NCBI GenBank assembly: GCA_963573385.1
Contig: CAUYLG010017972.1
Location: forward strand, 1 to 64,000
Length of the DNA: 64,000 bases
DNA from: Cacajao melanocephalus
Lineage: Eukaryota > Chordata > Mammalia > Primates > Pitheciidae
Direction: 5' to 3'
Made by a program: the position numbers and the translations under genes. Positions 43,011-56,352 of the stretch are shown one piece after another (the first letter of the stretch is position 1; every line of letters begins with the position of its first letter). The notes beneath the pieces were generated by a model. That model was given only the letters and a program-made list of their open reading frames with translations. It ran no database searches and was not told where the DNA came from.

Positions 43011-43052
43011 TTTCTTTCTTTCTTTCTTTCTTTCATTCTTTCTTTTTTTCTT
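43011..43052. repeat. (TTTC)n microsatellite
   Basis: TTTC units, impure at the right end. Confidence 0.93.
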
Positions 43053-43514
43053 AACTGAGATACCGAGGCAAAGAAATTTCTTTATGGGAATAGGGCAGAC
43101 TCTTGCATGTCAACATATCCCTTTCACTCACCGTACTACCACCATCCAGCCCTAAAGTAGTTAAAAGGCAGCAAGCCTCTGATCCTAGGACCTGATATAT
43201 TCCTCGCCTCCATAGGCTACTGAGGCTGCTGAGCTGAGATGTGCTTCCATAAGGAACAAGGCAGTTAGAGGCACTGGGGCACTGCTTCAACATGTATTAC
43301 CCTGTATTTTTTATCAGTTCATAAATATCCTTTCTTCTGCTTATTTGCTAACTTCAGGTAAAAATGAAAATCTTAACCACGCCATTATTCACGCCAAGCC
43401 TTAAGCCTGGATCAGTCTTTGCCATCTAATGTCACTCATCAGACAAAATTGTAAATCCTTCAACTACATTATTTTATGTAATCCTCACAAAAACAAAGGG
43501 TGATATGGCAGAGA

Positions 43515-43850
43515 CAGTTACAGTGCTCACCAACGACTGCAAAATGTCCACATCTCCCAGCCTCCCTTGCAGATAGATTGGGACCATGGGATTAGTTACC
43601 ACCAAAGAACCATGAGTAGAAATAGCATCTATCTGGGGCCAAAGAAGTTAAAAGCTGGCTTACCTCCTCCATCCTTCTTTTGTCTTGCAATAATGATCTT
43701 GATTTGGAAGCCACCAGCCACAAGAGGAAGGTGAGCTGACAGATCCACACTAGAATCTACGAGAGTGAAGAATTTAATTTCATTGTGTTAAACCACTGAA
43801 GTTTCAGAATTTGTCTGTTAAGCAGCAGAGCCTATTCTGTCCTGACACAC
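43515..43850 (+). repeat. MaLR/MLT1-like LTR relic containing copy B (43645-43835)
   Basis: 'ctcccagcctcccttgcaga' opens and 'gtgttaaaccactgaagttt' to 'gcagagcctattctgtcctg' closes a block that looks like an old LTR 3' end. Copy B is embedded in it and continues beyond both ends, so B is probably the source and copy A the derivative. Confidence 0.6.
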
Positions 43851-43984
43851 ATAGATGATATTTGAAATATGTAATAACTAGTACAGAATATGCACTAACC
43901 TATTAGAATGAATGCAATGACCAATGAATGAATGTCATTGGCTATAAATGACTGACGTGGCTGTATGAGTCCATACCAGTTGAA

Positions 43985-44115
43985 CAACCATGAAAACAAC
44001 TCTACATATTAATCCCAGTTTTATAATTGGTGAAACAGAAGCATTGAGAGCTTGCCTAAGACAATGACTTGTAAATGGCCAAGTAGGAATTCAAATCAGC
44101 TGTTTGATACATAAC
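43985..44115 (+). repeat. MIR relic
   Basis: 'ttttataattggtgaaacag', 'gagagcttgcctaagacaat', 'aggaattcaaatcagctg': MIR 3' half. Confidence 0.68.
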
Positions 44116-44276
44116 CTATTCCTTTTGTATCTCAACATTCTGCTTCCTACTTATTGAATGATGCCTAAATTACCTGAACAATTCATCAAGACTGCAGTAG
44201 AAGTGTCCAAATGCTTAATTGTTTATTTAAAGCATAAGGCATGGCCCAATAGTATATGTTTATTATTGTTGAATTT

Positions 44277-44326
44277 TCTATAAGTTGAATTCATTCTTGC
44301 CTTTCTATAACTTGAATTCATTCTTG
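44277..44326 (+). repeat. 23-bp near-tandem duplication
   Basis: 44277-44299 and 44304-44326 differ at one base. Confidence 0.93.
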
Positions 44327-44329
44327 TAT

Positions 44330-45440
44330 AGAATGTCAGTATTATATTTTGCATTTATTTTCAAATTTGCCTTTTGTCATTATTTGTCATTAACCGTGAA
44401 ACTGTATTATTGAAGCGGATACATCCAACTTTATGACATAACATATATTAAAAAGGCAAGAGAAAATTAAATTGGGTGAAGTGCTTGGCTTTTGGCATAG
44501 TTCTTTTGCTCCTGCTGCTCATTCTTCATTTAAATTCATAAGTCTCTTTCTCCATGACAGGATAATCATCTCCACAGCAACTAACTATTATATCACAAAG
44601 GACTGTGCCTGTGAGTGAGAACAGATCAGCAGGAGCTGAACAACACTTAAGCAACAGAGATTCTATTTTCACACAAATATCTCTAATTATAATAAGCTAA
44701 GGAAGAAATATATCATTCCCTTCCCAACGCCCCCTCCCATAATATAAGCAGAGCTCTCTCTACATGGCTTCTCACATAAAAAAAATGGTGCTTTCAACCA
44801 CAAATGTGTTTAATAAGAGCCTATTCCCATATAGAGATGATATCACCTGTTACTGCCAGACAAATGTGTGTCTAGACTGAAAAGCAGGCACTGGTTGTAT
44901 TAAAAATCACACAGACATACTGCACAATTTAGAGCAGAACTCAAAGCAGGATCTGTGTGTTACACAGATTCAACATATATTACCCTTTGTGTTACACAGA
45001 TCCTATGTAGACTGCTATTAACATTAAAAACAACAACAACAATAAAAACCTCTTTAAAAGTAAAAGGAGGGTATAAAAATTGCCACTTGGCTAAAAGGTA
45101 AGTATTACCAGAGCTTCTCTTTCCAAAGAGAAAACTTAGAATGGTGTGGTCAAGAGCTGGCATCATTTGACTAATCACAACAATGGTAAGATACTTTAAA
45201 TTTGAAATGAGCTTGAACATTTTACAACACGATCTCAAAATAGTACTTTCAATAGCAAGCAGAATTCTCTAGGATGGCTGAAACCTCAGTATTACACTGG
45301 TGATCAAATCCAAGAGAACAGTAGATGTCTATCAGATTGTGCCGATGACCCACTATTTTACACTGGTTTTGTAGAATTTAAAATCAAATCATGTTTATAA
45401 TCTATAATACACAAACTTACAAGTGACACGCTTGAAGAAT
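44330..45440. other. Unique sequence with a small palindrome cluster
   Basis: No gene or repeat family seen; GTGTTACACAGAT occurs twice with an inverted partner at 44949-45001. Confidence 0.4.
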
Positions 45441-45444
45441 ATCA

Positions 45445-45560
45445 ATCTTGCCTCTCCCACTAGATGATAAACATCTTGAGGGTGGGCAGTATGTCTTGTA
45501 TCATTATGCTCTTTTCTATAACACTCAGTACAATCTATGATAAAGAGCTATTGTCTCAAT
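45445..45560 (+). repeat. L2 3' relic (sense)
   Basis: 'ctcccactagatgataaaca', 'cttgagggtgggcagtatgt' and 'ataacactcagtacaatcta' follow L2. Confidence 0.65.
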
Positions 45561-45692
45561 TTAATATTGAAATGACAAGGTCCTCAGACATATGACAACA
45601 GGGACAAAAATAATTGAAGTTGACTCTTTGTTTTCTTGCCACAATGCTCAAATGAGTTGTGTAGTGAAGGGCTCCAAAATTCACTACTCTAG

Positions 45693-45985
<293 letters not shown>

Positions 45986-46780
45986 GTCTCCATACCACTT
46001 TTAAACGGGCATTGTCACAAAACTATTATGAGTCCCATTTATTCTCCTAGAAGTCTGTAAATCTTTCCAGAAAGTCATTTGTTTTCCCATAAACACTCTT
46101 TTCCTCCCCTTCCCTGTTGAAATGGTATATAGGTCCCAATTTCTGTGAAGTCCTACACATAGATAATTAAATCTATTTTCTTGCTAATCTGTCCTTTGTC
46201 ATTTTCACTTGAAAGCCTCCAAAAACTGAATCTAAGAGAGTAGAGGAAATTTGTCCTCCCTGGCAGTTGTAAAGGGACCACCACTCTGGATTCTGTCATC
46301 ACTGGAGCCCTCCCAAGTCATCTAACCCATTCATCTGGTTATATGTCATCAGAAGAATGACATTGAATCCTCAGCCTGATCCCATTATCAGCCATCTCAA
46401 AGAAGCACCTAAAATCACCTAAAATCTCTATACCACCTCCCACCCCTACTCTCATGCCCATATCTGCTGTGTCTTAATCATCTTTATTGTTACTTTCTGG
46501 GTGCTGATGACTTGATGGCGGAAGTCAAGGAACTTGTTGACATGGCTTTCTGTAAACTCACACTTTTCACTTCAACGGGGCCCATACTGCTACCCAGTAG
46601 TCTTCCCAGTAATGCCCAGTAATTAGGTTATTTTTTACTGATTCTATAAAATCATCTATGTCAGGGATAATATTCCAAATTGTAAATAACTAGTATGACA
46701 GAGGCATCAATCTTAAATTGATGTGGCTCTAGAGCAGGGTCTAAGAGAGGACCCCCAAAAATTTTGCTTTTACCCTTTCA
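45986..46780. other. No recognisable feature
   Basis: Unique intergenic sequence. Confidence 0.4.
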
Positions 46781-46782
46781 TT

Positions 46783-46992
46783 GCCTCCTGGGTGATTCTC
46801 CTGCCTCAGCCTCCTGAGTAACTGGGATTACAGGCATCTGCCACCATACTCTGCTAATTTTTTGTATTTTTAGTAGAGAGGGGGTTTTGCCATGTTGGCC
46901 AGGCTGGTTTTGAACTCCTGACCTCAGGTGATCTACCCGCCTTGGCCTCCCAAAGTGCTGAGATTATAGGTGTGAGCCAGCACACCTGGCCA
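46783..46992 (-). repeat. Alu (antisense, truncated)
   Basis: Starts inside the Alu at 'tgcctcctgggtgattctcc'; the tail-side portion is missing. Confidence 0.9.
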
Positions 46993-47100
46993 TTCTGACT
47001 TTTTTTAAATTAACAAACTCCTTCAATTTAAGACAGCTTTGACTATTATTAACTGTCCTTTCTGTTTTAAATTTAAAAAATTAATTAAAAAAAGAGAGAT

Positions 47101-47160
47101 CTACAGCACCAGATAATCCTAGGTGGTCTCCCATCCAGTACTAACCAGGCCTGACCCTGC
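47101..47160 (-). pseudogene. 5S rRNA pseudogene fragment
   Basis: The minus strand reads GCAGGGTCAGGCCTGGTTAG, then TACTGGATGGGAGACCACCT, through GGTGCTGTAG, matching human 5S rRNA nucleotides about 56-117 with about seven changes including a lost T. The first about 55 nt (including most of the A box) are missing, so Pol III transcription is unlikely. An A/T-rich stretch lies beside its 3' end (47070-47095), consistent with retroposition. Confidence 0.88.
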
Positions 47161-47165
47161 AGGCT

Positions 47166-47920
47166 AGATGTGCCCTGTGACCATCAGTTTACTACCTGTA
47201 GTATGATAATTTTGGGAGCTTATTTTGTGTTCTGGGAAAGAGATAAAATTTTTCCAATGTAGACCTTAGAAGCCTCCTGGGAGAAAAATGGATACAGATA
47301 TCAACCTCTTCTCTTTTAGACTCTAGGTTATTAGAACATCTTAGAGAGATATAGATAGATGGTCTCAATTGAATCCACCTAGAAGGAAAGGAGACCCAGA
47401 ACCCCAAGAAGTTGGAGGACCTGAGCATATTATAGGACTCCAGAGAAGTAACCTGAGGCCAGAGACTCTCTTGATTCTGTCACCTTAGCACTGGGGGCAT
47501 GCTTGGTCAAAATAGTTGTGGACAAGAGTGTATATTAAAGAGGAGGACATGTCAGTGGCATCGTGATCATAATAGCAAAGGTGATATCTCCTTTTTCCTC
47601 CTTATACTCTGAAAAACTGCAGCTCCAACCAGCAGTAGTCAGGGGCCTTGGTCATTCCAGCAATGGACAGTGATGATCTCCAGAGGTGTGAGACTTTGTG
47701 TTTCCAACAGCACGCTACAGCCAGGGCAGCAACAAAAGTCACTACTTGGTGGGCTGATTATAGTCTCTGCCTCCCTCTGAACTAGTTACATGAAAACAAG
47801 ACTGGCCTCAAGAATGAATGTGTAACCTGAGTTTTAAGGCAGAGGGTAGGGTAAACTCCAAAGGGTAATCTGTAAAAAGATGAAACTGAAATCATAATCA
47901 TTTAATTTATATATTAAAGA
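47166..47920. other. No recognisable feature
   Basis: Unique sequence; nothing assigned. Confidence 0.4.
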
Positions 47921-47924
47921 GAAA

Positions 47925-48365
47925 CATGATTATGGCATAGGAATAGGCAAATAGATTAATGGAGCAGACTAGTGAGTTCAAAAATAGACCCAAACATATA
48001 CAGTCAATTGAATGTTTACAAAAACACCAAGTCAATTCAATGGGAAAGAAAACTCTTCTAAACAGCTGGTGCTGAAACAGCTATAAAAAGGTATGGGAAA
48101 AAATAAAGTTTTACCCTATCTCACAGCATAGACAAAGATTGGTTTGACCTGAATCATAGATAAAATATAAAATGTAAAATTACAAAGATCCTAGAAGAAA
48201 ACACAGGAGAATATCTTTGCAATCTTATGATAGGTAAAGACTTCTTAGAACACAAAAAGAACTCACTATAAAAGGAAAAAAAAAGGATAAATTCAACTTT
48301 ATTACAATTTAAAACTTCTAACCATCAGAAGACACCATTAAGATAATTTAAAAGGCAAATTAGGT
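47925..48365 (+). mobile_element. L1 ORF2 3' fragment (sense)
   Basis: 'aaatagattaatggagcaga', 'gatcctagaagaaaacacag' and 'taggtaaagacttcttagaa' are L1 ORF2 C-terminal coding, degraded. Confidence 0.8.
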
Positions 48366-48369
48366 TTTC

Positions 48370-49105
48370 AGTCTCATAGATAAGCACCTTTGCAGTCATC
48401 GCTCCATTCTAACAAGTAAAGAGCTGAACAAATGGAAAACTTAATAACTCTTCCTAAACCCATCAGAAAAGTGAGATCACAGGGCAAACTGCTCACCCAA
48501 ACTTGGAGAAATAGACAGATGAATACAGGAAATTACAAGTTCCTGGGACAGAAACCCACAAGAAGAAACTGCCACAGAAATCAGTCTGGGATAGGAAAAC
48601 CTGAACTGTAATTGACAAATCACTGGAGGCCCAGTGCAGACAATTCTGAGAGTTAAAAACTCAAGGGGGACTCATTCATGCAGGGGGTCCCCACACTTTT
48701 GTGAATTTTACCTCTAGGAGCTCTACCAGATCTTCACAATACATATTGGAGAAAAATCCCCATCTGCTTCTAGAAGGGGAATGAGGAAATTATAATTTGA
48801 AATATATCAGAGCATTCTGTTCTTAACAAGGCCTGGCCTCAAGAGAAACTATTTTAAAGAGCCTAAACGATTAGGACTTTTTTCAGAGGCTAACAAACCT
48901 GGGAAAGGAAAATATTCAACTCCAGCCCACTCTAACAATTCTGTCCCACTAAAGGGAGAGAATAGTTATTATTGTGGAATTCACAGTCCAAGGCACAGGG
49001 TCATTAAAAGATTGAGACCTAATCATGGGACTATTGGATGCTTCCCCTCCCCCTGCAACTTACCAATACATTCCTAAAGGCCTGTTTACCTCAGTTCCTT
49101 TTACC
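48370..49105 (+). mobile_element. L1M/L1PB-type 5' UTR (sense)
   Basis: 'agtgagatcacagggcaaac', 'ctggaggcccagtgcagaca', 'ggagctctaccagatcttca' and 'tacctcagttccttttaccc' follow the 5' UTR of mid-age L1. It stops abruptly at the MaLR element. Confidence 0.75.
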
Positions 49106-49581
49106 CAGTACATAAACAGCCATATCTCATGAGAGCTCTCTCACAAGACAGCACTTGGAGGATAATGCTAAACCATTAGAAACTGCACCCATGATCCAAT
49201 CACCCTCCCACCTCCAACACTGGGGATTACAATTCAACATGAGATTTGAGTGGGGACACAGAGCCAAACCATATCATTTTGCCCCAGCCACTACCAAATC
49301 TCATGTCTTTCTCACATTTCAAAACACAATCATGCCTTCCTAACAGTCCTCCAAGGTCTTAACTTATTTCAGAATCAACTCAAAAGTCCAAGTCCAAAGT
49401 CCCATATTAGATAAGGCAAGTCCCTTCTGCCTATGAGCATTCAATGTTAAAAATCCACTTCAGAGACACAATGGAGGTACAAGAATTAAGAAAATGCTCC
49501 TTCTCCAAAAGGGAAAAACTAGCCAAAGCAAAGGGGCTACAGGCCCCATGCAAGTCTAAAACCCAGCAGGGCAGTCATTGA

Positions 49582-49884
<303 letters not shown>

Positions 49885-50072
49885 TTCAGGCCACACTGAT
49901 GCAAAGGATGGGCTCCCAAGACCTGGGTATCTCCACCATGTGGCTCTGCAGGGTACAACCCCCTTAACTGCTTTCACGGGCTGCCTTTGAGTGCCTGCAG
50001 CTTTTCTAGGTGCATGGTGCAAGATGTCAGTGGATTTATCATTCTAGGGGCTGTAGAATGGTGGCCTTCCTC

Positions 50073-50558
50073 TCACAGCTCCACTAGGCAGTGCCGCAGT
50101 GGGATTCTGTGTGGAAGCTCCAACTCCACATTTTCCCTTTGCAGTTCCCTAGGACAGGTTCTCCTTGAGGGCTCCACCCCTGTAGCAGACTTCTGCCTGG
50201 ACATCCAAGCATTTGCATATGTCCTCTGAAATCTAGTTGGAGACTCCCAAACCTCAACTCTTGCCTTCTGCCCACCTGCAGAACCAACACCACATAAAAG
50301 CCACCAAGGCTTGGGGCTTGTGCCCTCTGGAGCAGTGGCCTGAGATGTATCTGGGGCCTTTTTATCCACAGCTGGAGCTGGAGCAGCTGGGATGAAGGAA
50401 GCAGTGTTCCAAGGTTGCACAGGGTAGTGGGGCCCTGGGTCTAGCTCACAAAACCATTCTTCCCTCCTAGGCCACTGGGCCTGTGATGGGAGGGTCTGCT
50501 GTAAAGGTCTCTGAAATGACTTATATGCATTTTTCCCCATTGTCTTGGCTATTAACAT
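50073..50558 (-). pseudogene. 161-codon open frame in MaLR internal region (relic)
   Basis: Longest open frame of the 20-64 kb part. It is proline- and tryptophan-rich, in the element's sense orientation, and resembles no gene I know outside MaLR internal sequence. MaLR internals are considered remnants of a gag-like region; here no flanking gag or pol frame survives. Probably chance plus relic. Confidence 0.5.
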
Positions 50559-51819
50559 TTGGCTCCTCTTTACTTTTAGTAACTTCTGTAGCCAGCTTGA
50601 ATTCCTCCCCTAAAAATTGTTTTTTTTTTCTTTCTACCACATGGCCAGGCCAAATTTTCCAAACTTTTATGCTCTGCTTCTCTTTTAAATATAAGTTCCA
50701 GTTTCAGATAATCTATTTGCTCATGAATATAAGAATATGCTGTTAGAAGCAGCCAGGGCACATCTTGAATGCTTTGCTTCTTAGAAATTTATTCTGCCAG
50801 ATATTCCAAATCACCTCTCTCAAGTTCAAAGTTCCACGGATCTCTAGGGCAGGGGCACAATGCCACTAGTGTCTTGTCTAAAGCATAGCAAGAATGACTT
50901 TTACTTCAGTTTTTAACAATCTCCTTATCTCCATCTGAGACCATCTCAGCCTGAACTTCATTGTCCATATCACTATAAACATTTTAGTCACAACAATTTA
51001 ACATGTATCTAGGAAATTCCAAACCTTCCCACATCTTCCAGGCTCATTCTGATCCCTTCAAACTGTTCCAGCCTGTGCCTGTTACCCAGTTCCAAAGCTA
51101 CTTCTTTATTTTCAAGTATCTTTGTAGCAATGCTCCACTCCTGGTACCAATTTTCTGTATTAGTCTGTTCTCGTACTGCTATAAAGAACTACATGAGACT
51201 GGGTAATTCATTAAAAAAAAGAGGTTTAATTGGCTCATGCTTCCACAGGCTGTACAGAAAGCATGGCTGGGGAGGCCTTAGGAAACTTACAATCATGGTA
51301 GAAGGCAAAGGGGAAGTAGGCATGTCCTACAAGTCTGGAGCAGAAGGAAGAGAGAGCAGGGGGTAGGGTGCTAGACACTTATAAACAACCAGATCTTGTG
51401 AGAAATCACTCAATATCATGAAAACAGCAAGGGGGAAATCTGCTCCCATCATCCAATTACTTTTCACTAGACCCTACCTCCAACAGTGAGGATTACAATT
51501 TAACATGAAATTTGGGTAGGGACACAGAGCCAAACCATATTATTAATGAAACTTGATCTCTACTAAAAATAAAAATTAAAAAAGAAAATATGTTTAGAAA
51601 AAGAAAGAGAGAAAACAAGAAAAATCTAAAGGCAATAATCTAAGCTTTCACTTTAGGAAACTAGAGAAAGAAGAACAAATTAAATCCAAAGTAAGAAGAA
51701 GAAAAGAAATAATAAAAATTGAAGCAGAAATCAATAAAATTGAAAACAGAAAATCAATACAGAAAATTAGCAAAACTAAAAGCTGGTTCTTTGAAAAATC
51801 AACAAAATTAATAACCCTC

Positions 51820-52104
51820 AGCCAGGCATGGTGGCTCATGCCCATAATTCCAACACTTTGGGAGGCTGAGGCAGGCAGATCACGAGGTCAGGAGTTCAAG
51901 ACCAGCCTGACCAACATGGTGAAATCCCATCTCTACTAAAAATACAAAAAAAATTAGCTGAGCATGGTGATGTGCACCTGTAGTCCCAGCTACTCAGAAA
52001 GCTGAGGCAGAAGAACCACTTGAACTGGGGAGGTGGAGGTTGCAATGAACTGAGATTGCATTCCAATCTGGGTAACAGAGCGAGACGCCATCTCAAAAAA
52101 AAAA
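51820..52104 (+). repeat. Alu (sense) with 13-bp TSD
   Basis: ATTAATAACCCTC at 51807-51819 and ATTAATAATCCTC at 52105-52117 flank it. Confidence 0.95.
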
Positions 52105-52862
52105 ATTAATAATCCTCTAGCTGGGATAACTAAGAAAAAAAAGAGAGGATACAATTACTAATATCAGAAATGAAAGAGGGGACATCACTATAAATCCCAT
52201 GGACAATCAATGGAACAGAATAGGGACCCCAGAAATTCACCGACATAAGTAGAGTCAACTGATCTTTGACAAAGGAGCAAAGGCAATACAGCAGAGCAAA
52301 GACAGTCTTTTTAACAAATGCTGCTGGAACAACTGGACATCCACATGAAGAAAAGAAATCTAAACACAGATCTTACACCCTCCACAACAAATAATTCCAA
52401 ATGGATCACAAACCTACATTTAAAACACAAAACTATAGAACTCTTAGAAGATAAAAAGAGAAATTTTAAATGACCTTGGTATGATGATGACTTTTTAGAT
52501 ATAACACTAAGGGCACGATCCATTAATTGATAGATAAACTTCATTAAAAATAAAAATTCATGTTCTGTGAATGATGTTATCAGGATAATGAGAAGATAAG
52601 CCAGAGACTGGGTTGTCTTTGCAAAAGACATATCTGATAAAGGACTATTATCTAAAATATATAAAGAACTATTAAAACTCAACAATAAAAAGAAAACAAC
52701 CCAATTAAAAATAGGCAAAAGACCTGAACAGACACCTCGAGAAAGAAGATATACAGATGGCAAATAAGCATATGAAAAGATGCTCGAGATTGTATATCAT
52801 TAGGGCATTGCAAACTAAACAACAATGAAATATCATTACACACCTATTAGAATAGCTAAAAT

Positions 52863-53161
<299 letters not shown>

Positions 53162-54003
53162 AGAATAGCTAAAATCCAAACACTAACACCATAAAATGCT
53201 GTGGTGAGCATATGGAGCAAAGGAAACTCTTATTCATGTAAAATGGTATAGCCACTTGGGAAGACAGTTTGGCAATTTCTTATAAAACTAAACATATTCT
53301 TACCACATGATCCAGCAATTGCTCTCCTTGGTATTTACAAAAGTGAGTTGAAAACTTATGTCCACACAAAAACCTGCGGACAAATGTTTATGGCAGAGTT
53401 ATTAAAAGTAATCAAAACTTGGAAGCAACTGAGATGTTTTTCAGTAGGTAAATATATGAACATACTGTGGTATATCCAGACAGTGAAATATTATTCAGCA
53501 CTAAAAAGAAATGAGCTATCAAGCTATGAAATGACATGGCATGGATAAACCTTAAATGTATGGTACACAGTAAGAAAAAATTATCTGAAATGACCACATA
53601 TTGTATGATGCCAAGTATTTGACCGTCTGGAAAGTGTAAAACTATGGAGACAGTAAAAGTATCAGTGGTTTGTAGGAATTGTGGGGTGGGAAGGATGAAT
53701 AGTCAGAGCACTGAGGATTTTTAGGGCAGGGAAACTATTTTATATGACACTGTAATGGTGTATGTATACGCCATTACATATTTGTCAAAATCCATAGAAT
53801 GTACAACACCAAGAGTGAAGCCTAATGTGAAGTATGGGCTTTGGTGATGTGTCACTATAGAAGCATTCAGTTGCGACAAATGTAAAACTCTGATGCAGGA
53901 TGTTGAAAGTGGGAGATAAGCATTTGTGAGGCAGAGAGTATATGGAAAATCTTTGCAATTTTTGCTGTGAAGCTAAAACTGCTCTAAAAAATAGAGTCTT
54001 AAA

Positions 54004-55235
54004 AAATGCAAGCCAGAAACTGTGAGAAAATATTCTTAATGCATATATCTAATAAGAAACTTGTATCATATAAAAGACTTCTGTGAATCAAAAATAGAAA
54101 GACAATCCAAATAAAAAATAAGCAAAAGACTTAAAAAGACATTTCACAAAAGAAGCCAAACAATGGTCAATACACACATGAAAAGGTGTTCAATATCATA
54201 AGTCAACAAGGAAATGTTAATTAAAACCCCACTAAAGTTCCATCTTACACCTACAGAACTGGTGAAAACTAAAAGATGGACGATTACCAAAGGTTGACAA
54301 AGGTGTGGTACAAATGAAACTCTCATACACTGCTTGTTGGAGTATGAAATAATATAGCCACTCTGGAAAACTTAGAGCTTCTTATAAAATTATACACCTA
54401 CTTAACGACCCAGCAGTTCAACTCCTAGGTGTTTACACAATAGTGGAAACAGGTGTTTACAAAAAGACTTGCCAGGCATGGTGGGTCATTCCCGTAATCC
54501 CAGCACTCTGGGAGGCTGAGACAGGAGGATTGCTTGAGTTCAGGAGTTTGAGACCAGCCCAAGCAACATGGTGAGACCCCCATCTCTTAAAAAAAATTAT
54601 CTGGGCATGATGGTGTGTGCCTGTAGTCCCAGCTACCCAGGAGGCTAAGGTGGGAGAATTGAGGGGACGATCGAACCCAGGAGGTTGAAGCTGTGTTGAG
54701 CAGTGATCACACCACTGCACCACTTCAGCCTGGACAACAGAACAATACCCTAACACACACACAAAAAGACTTGACCAATCGTGTTAATAGCAGCTTTATT
54801 CCTAATAGTAAAAAACTAGAAACAAACTCAAATAACTCTCAAAAGGTTTATGAATGAAAAGTAATTGTGTTATGTTTGTACAATGGAATACTATACAGTA
54901 ATAAAATGGAATGAACTACTAATACAACACTGTGAATCTCTAAAACATTAAATGGAGTTAAGTTAAAAACTATATATACTGTATAATTCCATTCATGTAA
55001 CTTTCAAGAGAAGATAAATCAACCCATAGTGATAAAAAGAAATCAGAACAAGATTGTGTATGGGGAAGGGAAGACGGAGGGCATGAAAGAACCTTCTAGG
55101 GGTGATGGAAATGTGCTATGTCTTGGTTGGGGTATTGCTTACATGGATATACACATTTGTTAAAATTCATTCATTTGTATGCTTAATAGATATACATTTT
55201 ACTATATATAAATTTTATCTTCATAAGAAAGAAAT
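54004..55235 (+). mobile_element. Second L1M 3' fragment (sense)
   Basis: A separate ORF2 C-terminal and 3' UTR copy in the same orientation, directly after the end of the previous L1M; split by one Alu. Confidence 0.83.
54471..54760 (+). repeat. Alu (sense) with 12-bp TSD
   Basis: ACAAAAAGACTT at 54459-54470 and 54761-54772; the tail has become ACACACAC. Confidence 0.95.
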
Positions 55236-55618
55236 ATAACCTTACAGTTATTCTAAACTGGCCATACAAGATATATCACTTATGCATCTTTTTTGGCGCC
55301 CCCACCCCCACCTTCACGCCTACAAGAGAGTCCAGGATATAATGAATGCTCAACACATAATGAAGGAAAGTTATAAAAAAGGAACCAATTGTTTTGACAG
55401 TTTATAGACAATGCAATGAAGTATTCAGATAGCTTCTATTAGGTGTGTGTTTAATTTCTTACAGATAACTCCTTACAGAGTGAGGGATATTTTTCCAGTT
55501 TTGAGTAAATTAACTTTCTTTGACAGTCAATCACATGTATGTGTGCACATGTATACATATCCAAAGTATGACTGATTGTCTTTGGTTGCTCTCCTGTAGC
55601 AGAAACTGTCTGAATTGA
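55236..55618. other. No recognisable feature
   Basis: Short unique stretch between L1M and the pyrimidine tract. Confidence 0.4.
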
Positions 55619-56052
<434 letters not shown>

Positions 56053-56204
56053 TAATTGTTTTTAAAAATAATGTATCTTACCATGTAAATGTATCTCGGA
56101 ACCATACTAAAAACTAAATCACAAGTACTTGTAATATCATTGCTCAGTTAATGATTTTCAATATAATTTTCTCTCAGAAAGGACTGCACACTTATTCTCT
56201 GTTG

Positions 56205-56352
56205 CATATTATTATTATTATTATATTATTTTTGTAGAGAGGACGTCTTGCTGTGTTGCCAAGGGTGGTCTTTAACTCCTGGGTTCAAGCAGTCCTCCTG
56301 CCTCAGCCTACCAAAGTTCTAGGATTACAGTTGTGAGCCACTGGCCCAGCCC
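56205..56352 (-). repeat. Alu monomer (antisense) with (TTA)n
   Basis: ATT repeats at 56210-56225, then one antisense Alu half. Confidence 0.85.

Noticed and set aside
42551..43835. Copies A and B as the two LTRs of one provirus
   Set aside because: Neither copy has LTR termini at the duplicated ends, identity is too high for such an old family, and no internal viral sequence lies between.
50483..50746. Plus-strand 87-codon frame as a gene
   Set aside because: It lies antisense in MaLR internal sequence and has no signature.
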